Assembly: GCA_963669155.1 (NCBI GenBank) | Contig: OZ022577.1 | Coordinates: 11,651,395-11,715,394, forward strand | Direction of reading: 5' to 3' | DNA length: 64,000 bases | DNA from: Arbacia lixula | Lineage: Eukaryota > Echinodermata > Echinoidea > Arbacioida > Arbaciidae | In this document: in pieces, positions 1 to 12,600 of the stretch | How positions within the stretch are numbered: position 1 is the first letter of the stretch | How the letters are laid out: every line of letters starts with the position of its first letter | The notes under the pieces: model-generated | Databases searched by the model: none | Seen by the model: only the letters and a program-made list of their open reading frames with translations | Told to the model about the DNA's origin: nothing | Program-made: the position numbers and the translations under genes

Positions 1-2418
1 ATGTAGTTCAGGTTATACAGTTGACAATATTTCAAATGTGTACACAGATATTCAATGCACCCCTTTGCTATGAGGATGGGCAAAGTACTGATCATTTGTT
101 TTGAAAAGCAATGATTCACATATACATAGAAATATCAGTTCACAACTAATAATATATGTCATGCAATGTGCAATTACACTTGGCTCATTTGTTTTAAACC
201 AATGTACTGCAATTGAATAATTGACAAAATCACTGAACATGAGAATTTTGGTAGTTACGTTGTTTCTTATTGCCAATTCATAAAAACACTTTTACAAAAA
301 AAAAATTGAATGAAAGCACAAAACTCAGACTTATAAGGGAAATGGTTCTGCTTCCAGTTTTAAGCCATGTCTAATATGTGGGTATATTAAGAGCGATAAG
401 TACTGAATTTGTAAATCTGATCGATCGTAGATGAAAAGACAGGTAATTATTTTCTGTTTATGTTGTGTACTTCACTCAAATTTTGTGCTCATAACATCTT
501 GGCTCTCACCGAGTATGAGTCAAAATGACACTACATAAAAAAAAGCTACACATTCCCAAATGTAGCACAAGGAATGTGACTGCCAAGGTTCATTATCAGC
601 TGGATGCAACAATAGATACACGTGCACTGGACATATACAGGTGGTCACGATGAAGTTGGGATGACCTTTTGAATTTACTTCATTGACTAAAAGACAATAA
701 GTCTACACAAATATGTGTACCATTCCTTGTCTGTGCAGCTGACCTTTGATGTATCATATTCCCTATAATTGCCAACTTATGTACATGATCCACATTGTAA
801 ATATATCTTGTGTCTGATATTATGAAATTGGTGAAGGGTAAAATAATCTTCATTTTTAAAAAGAAGGTAGGCCATTTCCTACAGATCATCTAAATAAATG
901 AGAAATTTGGCTGTGTACAGTTGACTGGAGCCTCCACCCTCCTGCCCAGAAGTTTATATTAAACAAGAAAGTGTAAAATGGAGGCACAGATTCCAATTAT
1001 GGGGTAAAATGAAAGCCCTGCTTGAGGTACTGAATATGACATATTTTGGTATACAATGATTCACACACAGAAATTATGGTCAATTGTGATTCAAAAAACA
1101 TCTGTAGAATTCCAGAAATAGTACGAGGGTCAAACATTATCAGATGAAATCAACATGATCAGCATGATATGCACCCATCCAAAAAACACCACCAAACACC
1201 ACAACAAAACAATATGCTACAACATTTGACATTTTACAGTTCTACTTGTGTAAAATGTATATCTAACTACCATGGCAGAAACCACAAGGCTCTAACCTCA
1301 TTGGCTGTTTCCATGGTAATGAAGTAAGTTACACTTATTGAAATGCTTTATGCAATGTTGGTTCTGATATGATGCTAATACTGGAATAACCGAGTATTGT
1401 GAGTTTCCCCAGAGTCACCTTCAGAAACTTCAACTATTTGTGCCCACACCTGAAATTTCCACTTTTAACCTTAGAAAAAGCTTCATGTTTATTTCTCATT
1501 CATTCATCTTAATGCTTCATTCAATCTGAAATGATACTCATATTTGCAATAAATAAACTTACCAACGAACGCACAAGCAAAAGGAATACAAATATTACAA
1601 TGGTCAGCAGCTATCTGTTCATAAATATATGACTATGGAGAGAAACACAATAACAGAGATGAATACAATCTTGTGTAGACAACACCACCAGGTCAAATGA
1701 TTCCCAGTTAAAAAAATACATGAAAATGAAAGATAGTACCGGGTATACAAATTATCATGATCATGAGGAATCTTGAAAAATCTATTAGGTCCAGAGGTGA
1801 AGTGGAGGAGAAGGAGTACTATCTTACCAGGACCCCAATTGGTACCCCACGCCCTCCAGTTCCCTGAGGGGACCAATTGATGCCACAAAGATCCCAAATA
1901 AGATCATAACAGATTGTGTTTTACATCCTTCATTAATATATTCTTTGTCATTAGTTGGACACTTACTATAGAGTACCGAATTGGTGTCATCATATGAGCA
2001 TGTTGTCAAGACCATTGGCTCTAAACAAACTCACTCCAGTGAGAGGTTTAGCAGTCCGATATTGTCGGTTTTCCGCTAAAATGCAAAAAAGCAGCTACAA
2101 ATAAATGTATCGCATAGATTTTGCATGTTATGCGTTAAGAAGGGATGAATTGATAATGAGACAGAGGGAAAGAGGCAATTACATGACACCTAGATAGATC
2201 CCTATTATTTAATTGGTTGTTCGATATCGATCATTCAGTCTATTCACAATGACGTCATCAACTGTGCAATTTTGGATCCATTCATCGTGCAATTTTGGAT
2301 TCATACGATATCGCTGAGACCACCAGTAATCGCGTGTATAGTGTATGCGCCCTGCGACCGCTCAGCAGTTGTACTTGTGTATATGCATATCAAGCTAATT
2401 TAGATGTCATATAAAACA
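1..2418. other. Intergenic / 3' flank of SPTLC2
   Basis: AT-rich sequence with only short, unconvincing ORFs in all frames. It lies downstream of the minus-strand SPTLC2 stop codon, so part of it may be 3'UTR. I could not pick a poly(A) site with confidence. A short phrase, GTGCAATTTTGGAT, is repeated near 2263 and 2288. No protein-coding exon is recognisable. Confidence 0.5.
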
Positions 2419-2582
2419 AATAATGGATGTTTTTTCATTTGTGCAATGGACAGAATATTTCATTTGGTGAAAGATGAAATGAATGATCCATTCAACTGGG
2501 CACACCTTGTTGAATGGATCTTTTCATCTTTCACCTCATGAAATATTCTGTCGATTGCACTCATAAAGATTCATTATCTGTA
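2419..2582. repeat. Long hairpin (inverted repeat, MITE-like)
   Basis: Arms at 2441-2496 and 2509-2560 are nearly complementary over more than 50 bp around a 12-bp spacer. Weaker pairing continues outward to about 2419 and 2582. It has no coding capacity. It sits about 350 bp beyond the SPTLC2 stop, so readthrough or 3'UTR transcription would give a long double-stranded RNA hairpin. A snap-back MITE is the simplest explanation. Confidence 0.8.
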
Positions 2583-2936
2583 TACTATTTTTCTTATGAT
2601 GTCACAAACACTCTTTTGTTTCACCTCTGTCACAAAAGTTTTTTTCTTTCGCTCTCTCTCCCCAATAGCTGAACTATTTGAGGTCATGTGACACACTTTT
2701 AACCAATCAATGAACTGGAATATATGAATGAGGGATATAAAATCATCCAAGTACTATGCCAAACAACAACAACAAAAAAACTATATTGGAGGAAATCTGG
2801 AGATAAAAAACTCCCCATGTACCAGTTCATAAACAAACATACAAAAATATTGGTAGGAGAATGGAGTGATATAATAGTAGAAACCTGTACACCCATGGTC
2901 AGGTCTCTGTGAGGAATGAGTCGCACTTTGGTGATT

Positions 2937-5900
2937 TCACTCCACTTTTGATTTGTCGGATGGAGGGGGCAGAGGTTCTCTCGAGTACTTGATTTGGAGG
3001 AAGTCCCCAACATCATTGATGATCTTCAAGGCCTGTGGGGGGACATGATGACAGTTATATATGAAAATCTCAATAGTTGTCGCCTAAAGAGCTAAAAGTA
3101 TATGTTACCAACTTTACCTCTGAATGATATACCTCATTTAGAGCATCCTAACAATTGACCACCTAGGGACATGGTCTTTACCATCCACCTTCATACCATC
3201 TAAAAGGTAACTAGGGCTATTTGACTGCCACGCAGTGCATAAATATATCTCCGCTTTCATTTTGTTGACATTGATAATCTTCTAAGAAACCTTGTCCGTT
3301 TGGATGACAATGTACCATTGAATTTATACATGAAACCACCAAGTTAAGCACACTTCAATAACCAGCTTTGACTTCCAATCTAACCAGTCTAAAGCTAAAT
3401 GTTGTCATCTCTCCTTGTATTAAATATGTTTAAAATTAGATTATTCAATTAAGTTATTTAGAGAAAAAAAAAATCCAAGAAGTGATGCAACTTTGTGTCG
3501 GTTGAAAGAGAATCATTGGATTTGGCTTTATTGTGAAAAAAAAGGTCAATTCTATGGTAGGTTCCTTGTTTTGCCCTCAATTGTATTGATTTTTTTTTAT
3601 CACATTGACAAATAAGTGCATAAACAAGTGATAAGTTCAAGGAGTTCTATGACATTTGAGCCCAGAATGGACCTTGTTGTTCTCTCTTCTACTGATGTCA
3701 AAAACTGAAAAACATGTAAATAGCTTATCACAGAATATGATTTAAATTGTAAAACAATGCATCCAGCCACTTTGTGGCGGAGACATATTGATGCACAATT
3801 TGTGACCTTTATTTGCACCACACTAAAAAGGAAAGTAGTTATTTGGATATGAAATGAAGATAGGAAACCCAAGGAAGAATGAATTTAAAACTAGAACCTA
3901 CCCGGTCCATCATCTCCATTGTGTGAGAGGCAGACAGGCAGATCCGCGCCCTGCCAACGATGATCGGGGTTGCCGGGAACCCTACCACCACAACAGCCAG
4001 GCCCCGCTTGCGACACTCACGGGCAAAGCACCTGCATTGCATTAGTATAGTCATGCATTAGGCTATGTTTACAAGTATGCGGCTTGCACCTGCTACTAGA
4101 GTGTTTCCTACAGGTGCAAAGAAAGCAGGGGTTCCCAACATCCCAAGAAAACAAATTCCTTGATTTTTCCCTAACACAGTCTCAAAATTCCATAATCATT
4201 TCAACTCATTTCCAGTTTCACATATTTCCTATGTTGTTGCAGTGAACTATTTGCAGTATAAAACACTGCAATGCAAAACTAATTAGTACTAGTACACAGG
4301 CATGTAATGGCCTACCTTCTCCCCTTACAGCCATCGTTTCCTCACCTTATGCAGACAGAGGTTGATTCAACGTAATCTAAGACTAAGTATACATCACTGA
4401 ATCAATGATCTTGTTTTGATATGCAACAAAATAAAACAGAGTCTGACTGACTACTTCTGGCTGTTTGGCCAATCAAAATTCCCTGGCTTTTCCCAGATTT
4501 GAGGCATTTTTTTAAATCAAATTTCCTGACTGAAAAAAAAGCAAAATAATTTCCCTGATTACCCGATGGACTGGGAACCATGGAAAGAAAGTTGCCATGA
4601 CGAAGTGGAAAAAAATATATAAATCCCACCCACTGCCCCACGCTAAAGATACAAGTATACAGTGTACACTTCTAAGAATGATTAAAATAGATTTTTTTTA
4701 AAATTGTTTTGTTGTACTTTACTTCTTATACTGGTATCATACACAAATGTATTAGTTGGAAGCTCTGCCCTGGTCTTACGCAATCTTTGCTGGGAGGTAG
4801 AAGATTACTGGAACCACAGGAGAATCATCATTGCCGTAGATGATGAAGCCCATCTCTCTCATACGTCTCCGAAAGTACCGCGTGTTTCTCTTCAACGCTC
4901 GGATCCTGTCGACACCTGGTCAGAGGGATGGAAATTGTATCCAAACGATTGCTTTATTCCATCGATAATGAAGGGGTCTAAAAGTGTGATAATTTTTACA
5001 AAATCATGATCAGATATACCCCCCCCCCCCCCAATAAAAAAAAAAAAAAAAAATTATTGGCCTTTTCACTCATATTCTTTCTGATCTGTTTTGTTGATTA
5101 GTAAGCTTCTATTTCCATGGAGATAAACTGTTCATGTAAGTGGTAATGTAACATCGTGTGGAAACTTATTACACTGTAAGAACATTGCAACTTATTTGAA
5201 AAAAATGAACATAACAAAGTAAATTTGTTATCTTTTGAGTAAGATAGAAATTGGGTACAATACTTCTACAACAGTGATGCCACTAAATAATGCTAAGTGA
5301 TGCCACTAAGAAAATTGTAGTTTAAAAGCAGAACTGTATTGTGATGATAAAACAATATACCAGGAAGCTATATTTTACTACCTGATCCATGTAAGAACAA
5401 GAAAATCATAACCAGTTGACAGCTCTGGGTCATACACATTTTCTTAAGAAATGGCAAGCATTTCATTTCAACTTGGTATAAAAAGGGTTCTAGGGCCCTG
5501 TTGTATATACCTTCACAATTATAGTAAGTTAACACTGTGGAAATAACTAAAAATAGACCTAATTTACTTCTGACCATGATTTAAACATTATATAGCATTA
5601 TGTAGTAGAAGTGCATATAAAAGCTCTTGCAGCACAGTAGAATATATAAATATAGTTTCTGTGCTCTATAAATGATTTATTATTATTATTATTAATGCAT
5701 TTTGTAGCTATTGCTTTTGGGGTTACTATCATGTAGTACACACACATTCAAAACGCACAGAACTCATCATTTTGAACCTTGTGATTCTGCCATTTGGCAT
5801 CATCGACCCAGCATTGGGTCGCTTCGCAGAAAAATTCCATTCATCAAATGAAAAGTTATAGACTGGAAAATAATTTTATTTTTCACTAGATTTTAACAGA

Positions 5901-8900
5901 ATACATAGTATGACTTCAATGTACAGAAAGCATACAGAAAGAAAGTGCGAATTCAGAACCCGGTAGTTTATATCCCTTGTATAAGAGGTAAAAAAATTAA
6001 AGCGCCACAGGCGTTCAGATTTGGAGAGCTATATGCGATAGGGAGAATTATCATTAAATTAGTCTTTGTCACAGTATCTATGTGGTTATTATGCATGTGT
6101 GAAATCCTAATTTTATGAGTAATTACCAAACTAAGGAAATGATTCCTTCTATAGAACAATTTTTTTCATAATGCGTTTTATAATTTAATAAACAGATTAA
6201 TCAATAAAGCAGATATTTTAACACAAACTGCTAAGAGCCTGAGGTAAAGACTATTAAACAGACGTTGTTTACGTTAATTATTTGAATTTTACGCTACGTA
6301 ACAGTTTCAAATTAGGAAAATACACCTTGCTAACACTTCTCTATATGTTTTGCCAATGTTTTGATGGTTTTGTGGTGACCTGAACAAGGGACAGGCTGTC
6401 TTTAAAGGACATAGCTAAAGCAGGTTTCACTGTTTATGTTACAACAAACAATGAAATCTATCAATGATGTATGCCTATATATGTTTGTTGTCAATGTTTA
6501 ATGTATCTGAATGTTATGCATGACTGTTTTTTGTGGGAAAATAAAATTGAATCTTTAATCTTCAATCTATATTGCTTAGACTGAGTGTATGCCAGTTCTT
6601 ACCCACTGTGGTACCATCCTCGCCCATGATGGTCTTGAGCGTGCTCAGAACCTGCTCTACAACGGGGGCCGGGGTGGAGGCGGCATAGGCAGCACTGTGG
6701 GAGTGGATCCTGATGTGATCAATCAGAGCCTGCAATTAAAGAGACAAAGGAATGGATAAATGAGATCTATTGGGTATGGCGGGTTTAACATTATTTCCTT
6801 CACTGAGGCAACTGGCATAGGCAACACTGTAGAAGCGGATCCTGGCTTCTGTCGTATACAGAGTTGTGATTTGTCTTATGTACAGACTTATAATTGATAT
6901 CACTTGCAACTCTTTATAAGACAGGGCCCTGATGTGACCTATCATACACTGCAACCAAGAAAGGAGAGAGAGTATAGATTTCGAGCATGAAAACACTCCT
7001 GCCCTCACAGAAAGCATGATTTATGGAGGGCTCTTGGTGAAGGTGTCCATCATATCCTCCTCCATTACCCTTTTTACATTGGGCTTTCTTAGCTCAGTAC
7101 TGTCGTTAGCCCTATACTTTCCTTAAACCTGTACTATTTTTTGAGGATTGTTACACTTGCAATCTTAGCCCCAAACTATTTTCTAAAGCCCGGCTAAGGA
7201 AATCCACGATGTTCATATTCAAAATCCTTAGCCCCTGACTTTCTTGATAGCTTATGAATATATGAGTGTATATCTTACGCTCATGTGTTATTTACCAATC
7301 TGCATTAAGGTCATTCGCCCATCGTACATTATCTGATTGGTCACTTTTCCTTAGCCCCAGACTATTTTTCCTTTCTGTTTACACTGAACTCTGAGCCCCG
7401 GATTTTATGGATTAGCACCGCAATTGAGGGGTTAGCCCGGCTAATTTGCAGGGCCAAATAATTCTGTACTATCAGTGGGGCTGGCCCTCTTTGTTAAAAA
7501 TGTGACCAGAAAGCGGACCAAGCTTAGCCCTGTACTTGAGTTGGGGCTAAGACACCCCCCCCCCCCCCCCCCCCCCCCCCTAGCCCCACCTATGGTACCG
7601 GGCCAAGGAAATATTTGCCAGTGTAAAAAGGGTACATGAGGTTCAGCTCAATGTTTGACACCATGCACAAAAATACACTCCCTGTCTTGCATAGTCTAGT
7701 TTGAAGGGTCATTCACCTCCCTCTTGTAAGGGGTATATTCCAGCTCACCTTTGACCCCGCAATGTAGCCTCCTGCTCCCCCAAAGCTCTTGGTGAAGGTG
7801 CCCATCATGATATCAATGTCCCTGGGGTTCAGTCCAAAGTACTCCACCACACCCCGTCCCGTGGGCCCAAGGGCTCCAATGCTGTGGGCCTCGTCCAGGT
7901 ACAGGTAGCACTTGTACTTCTTCTTCAGGGCAATGACCTCAGGTAACCTTACGATAGAGCCTTCCATGCTAGGGTAAAATCGAGACAGAGACATGGGTTA
8001 CTCTTACTAGTCTGTGATGCCCAGAACATTCCAAAATCATCTTAAATCTTGATACATATGCATTCCAGACCTACTGCTACAACAAAATAATCATATGACC
8101 ATGTTAAAACACAAACTGTAGTCTGAAATATAACTGCATGGTATGGAAGAGCCATAATTCTGGCAATTGCCTGAAAACTCACATTGTGTTTGCCTGTGGT
8201 TCTGTTGTCACACACAAAGTATAATAGTTGGCTACTCTTTCACATTCAACTACTTACTACCATGCTTACAGGTAGAGATCTTGACAAATACCATGTTTCA
8301 CTAAGTTAAAGTTAAGAAACGAGTCATTATCAAGTTGTATTTGTTCATGCCTTTGTCAAAACTGCTTAAAAGGTTTCACTTCATGGCTTCTAAATAAGTA
8401 GATGGATTACCATGTTAAATGTTTTCATTTTCTATTGACTATATTAGTCTCTCATCACATCTGTCTGAATAAAAAACAGCCAGCTCAAAATGGAACCTAC
8501 TTTGATCAACATATCTAGACTGCATATGGTTCATAAAGTTATGATGGTAATTACTGTGTTTCCCTCATCTTTAGATTTCATAATGCAAAATACATTTAAT
8601 ATTAACCCCTATGCTCCAAAATTTTTAGACCAGCATTCACAGCCTAAAACAAGATTATTTGGGGGTACCCAGCCACTGTGCATGTGTACAGTGTGTATCT
8701 CACTATTGATAAACGAGGGGTGAATCTTGATCGTAACTGGTTGCTCATGAGCGTTGCAATTGTGTGTCTACTGGGAATTTTGCATTGCCATTAAAATGTG
8801 CCGCCAGTGCAAGCAATGTGTAATGTGGTAAACATATTTTCTTTCAGCGACAGATAAACACGTTTTAAAATCCTTCTTAAACAACATTTCTCCAAGGAAT

Positions 8901-9631
8901 TACACAAATATTATATGAATAGAAGCTTAAAAATTTAACTACTGATTGCACACATTGACTGCATTTAAATATAATGACAAAGTACTTTTTAACGAGCTGA
9001 CATTGGTACGTTTCTGGGAACCATATTTACCCGATTCTCGTTTCTAAGTAGGACACTTGGGAACCGGGTATGCCCGGTTCCCCTGGTGAATGGGCCAAGG
9101 GTATGATTAGGGGGTGATTATTTGCTGTATGTTGTTGTTGTTGTTGTTGTTGTTGTTTTTTACTTCTATCAATGACCAAAATTCATTTTCATGATGGAAA
9201 TCAGAATTGGATTTTCAAGGCATATCAAAAAGACTTCCATGTTATGTTTAATACATATACACACAGACACAAATTCCACTTTTGTTAAACTGAACCCTAC
9301 CATTTAGTCATTTTCCTCTGCACATTCATTTGCAAACTCTCATACGGCAAAATTTAAGTATGGACCGCCTTATACTATAAAGAACAGCTTGCTGTATCAG
9401 ACAAGGCCAAATTAAATTGCTTTCCCAGGCACTAAAATATCTAATTCACTTGTTTGCATACAGCCATTATCGGTAACTATATTTTAGCAAGTAATTTGAT
9501 AATGCCATCAATTTAAATGTGGCAAACACTGTTGCTGATTTACTTCAACTTTTGAAGCTACTTTTAAAATGCTAACCATGAACTAAATATTTGTTTGTCA
9601 TTCTATACATGTTATTTATATTCCTCTCTCC

Positions 9632-9688
<57 letters not shown>

Positions 9689-12600
9689 TTCTCTCTCCCT
9701 CCCCCCCTCTCTCTCTCTCTCTCCGTCTGTCTGTCTGTCTGTCTGTCCGTCCGTCAGTCCTTCCCTCCCTCCCTCCCTCCCCCCCTCTCTCTCTCTCTCT
9801 CTCTCCGTCTGTCCGTCCGTCCGTCCTTCCCTCCCTCCCCTCTCTCTTTCTTTCTCTCTCTCTCTTTCTCTCTCCTTCCCTCCCTCTCTCTCCCTCCCTC
9901 TCTCTCTTTCCCTCCCTCTAAATCAGTGTCTGCTCTTGAAGTGGGTATGTACCTGTAGATTCCTTCTACAATGATGAGGATCTTCTTCCATGGCCTATGT
10001 GTCTTAGGCTGTCCCTCGACAATCGCCTTCTGCAACAACTTTTCTAGACTCTCCATGTCTGTGCAGGGGTGAAGGAAATGTATCAGTATCAAGAGAAAAA
10101 AAAATGCCTCCCATCAATTTGAAGCAAAGGCCACAGCCATAAAGAAACACTACCTCTCAGGCTAAGCCTCTTCATTCAAATGCAAAAGAAATTTGGAATT
10201 AATAATGATATATATTTTTTAGGGAATTCTTAATTGGTATTTCCTTTTAACTACAATGTAATTTACAATTCATACCTCAAGCCTGCAAATGTGATAGACC
10301 TCCATCACGCAGCAATAGTTACATACTTGTAAAATGGTGATTTTGTCTCATTATCGGTTAAACATTAACATATTTAATTGGCACAGCACTCAAGTCAACA
10401 CAATGCATACATTAATATATTTGCCCTTGTGTCAACAAATACCATATGTTACTGGGTGAATATGTTAATGTGTGCAGGCCCCCCAGTTAGAGCAACTTGA
10501 TATATTGATAATCTGCAGTATGATATTCACATATTAGCAGAACTAATCCAGCCTTGCACAAAGTTGAAAACCAGCATATTGTTTTACATGTCATATTTTA
10601 AAACAATCAAGTGGATAATAACAACAATGAAACGGTGACCTGTGCTTGGGTGCCAAATCAGATTCTCAATGATTTTAATTCCCTTCAGCTTAAGTTGACA
10701 TCTGATCTTTGAAGATTAAAATTGTTGTTATAAAGCATCTGAATACAAAGTTGGTAAATGGTAAAATTTGATTAGGATTGTAGGAAATTCACTCCCACTA
10801 TTTGAAAACAGGAACACATCTCATTTAGCACAAGAACAAGTCAATGGCCATGAGGAAAGTCATGCGTAACTTATGCACATCTTGGTGAAACATGGCCCGG
10901 GATGCATAACTTACTATTGTGCTCGAACACTTTGACAGTAGAGCCCGATAGCCTCACTCCAAGAACTAGGGATGCATGGTTTAATTGATCGCTAACGATG
11001 AGACATCCCTGACAAAGTAATAAAACAGTGATTTATCATTATTTATATTACAATATGCCTACCGTACTGATTAGCGTATTAGCTGCATGTCTTTTTTCTT
11101 AAAGGTGATATTCATAGAAAATCCAAAAATATGAAGATATTCATCAACAGAAAGCTTATAAGCCATACAATGAACTCGGATGATATTCAAACAATATATC
11201 ACTTTCCAAAAAGCAAAATTAGGGTGAAAACAATCACCGTATTCTCGTGGACAAATTTGACCTACTGTCATCCGAAACGGCCTTTAGGTCTGACGTAAGA
11301 AACGGGAGGCGTTATTGTGCATCACACATGCCAATCCGCAGCTTCTTTTCCGCCAGAAGCATCATGCATTGTTAATGAAACTGTGATGGCAGTTGCTAGT
11401 GGATTAACAGGTGTGATACACAATGGTCATTGTGAAGCATATCCCGGCTGTGACGTACACACAACGCCACTTTCCCTTAGGCGATTTCGTAGGTCAGGAA
11501 GAGAGTAAATTTAGTGACATTTGACTTTCATTAAACACATAACTGAACACTTTCATGGCATGTTAGCTTCATAAATTGCTTTAATAACTCATTCAATTAT
11601 AAAATAAACTATATTTATTTGATTTTATTTCCTATGAATATCACCTTTAAAAATCCTGCATAAGTCAGGGTACGGCTTATACGTGGCATTAGCAGACGCA
11701 ACACATATACACATTTATGGGAATATGCATTGTGTGACAACATTCAACAACAAAATAGATGGCTTTGATAGGCATCTGGTGTGACACAATTGACATACCT
11801 GTAATGCAATATCAATCATATCACAAGCATAATTACCGGTACTCAGAAAGCACCAGGACTAGTATTTGTCCGAGACAACTCAAAGATACCATGAACACTT
11901 CGTCAGAAAGTGACAAAATATCAAATCCTGCTCTTTAATATTACAAGATGTCTTACAAACATGTCACGTGGGTCACATTTTAAGCCATGTCACAGGAGTC
12001 AAGCTCCCAGTTTAATAAACCATGCAATAATAAAATGACATTTCAAATAAAATTTTGAATTTTGAATCAAATGTTTGTGCGTGCATTTAGAGCAGAAATT
12101 AAGCCAAACACTGATATAATGTGTTGACAATAAAAAGTGACAGAGTTATCTGGATTTTTAGACTCAAAAAACTGTCACGAGAGTAACGCTTAATATTCAT
12201 TTTGTTAGTTTATCAAAAAAATTGTAAAATTTTTACTCACACCACGTTAGTCATTGCCCTTTCACTCATTTATCATGATTTATGGATGTAACACAACATA
12301 AGTTTCATGTTATCTTAATTTTATAAAAGCTAAATTCAACTGTGTCATGCGAGTCACAAATTCAAGAGGCCGTCATTAATCAGTGAGACAATATATTCAA
12401 AGCCCAAAAAGCACAGACTGCAGAGGGTCATCCAAGTTTTTATTCCTGAAGTTTCAGATTGATATTACCTTTATTTCCATAGGAAATTTACAAGTATGAA
12501 GTGATGTCAAGGAACCTCATTTCTATCTGTCACGCAAGTCACACTACTAAAATCATGTTTTTTTCAGTGAAAAAATGTTTTTTCAAAAGTTTTTTCTATA

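Larger units (their letters stand above)
6806..7670 (-). pseudogene. Decayed duplicate of SPTLC2 exons 8 and 9 inside intron 8
   Basis: Segment 7030-7053 closely matches exon 8 around the catalytic lysine; on the minus strand it reads MMDTFTKS. A further match to the GGTTCAG part of exon 8 resumes at about 7637, after an inserted MITE. Segment 6806-6844 matches exon 9 (the stretch ggcataggca, cactgt, ggatcctg). The match continues at 6926-6962 past a second, tiny inserted element. The order and strand match the real exons, so this is a local tandem duplication that has decayed. It is not expected to be spliced in, because the reading frames are broken. Confidence 0.75.

Noticed and set aside
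1619..2015. Two overlapping minus-strand ORFs near a GGGGACCAATTG palindrome
   Set aside because: They have no domain, start codon context or splice sites that would support a gene.
9591..10092. Long Ser/Leu/Pro-rich ORFs
   Set aside because: They are translations of the CT/CCGT microsatellite, apart from the true minus-strand SPTLC2 exon 7 at 9953-10058.
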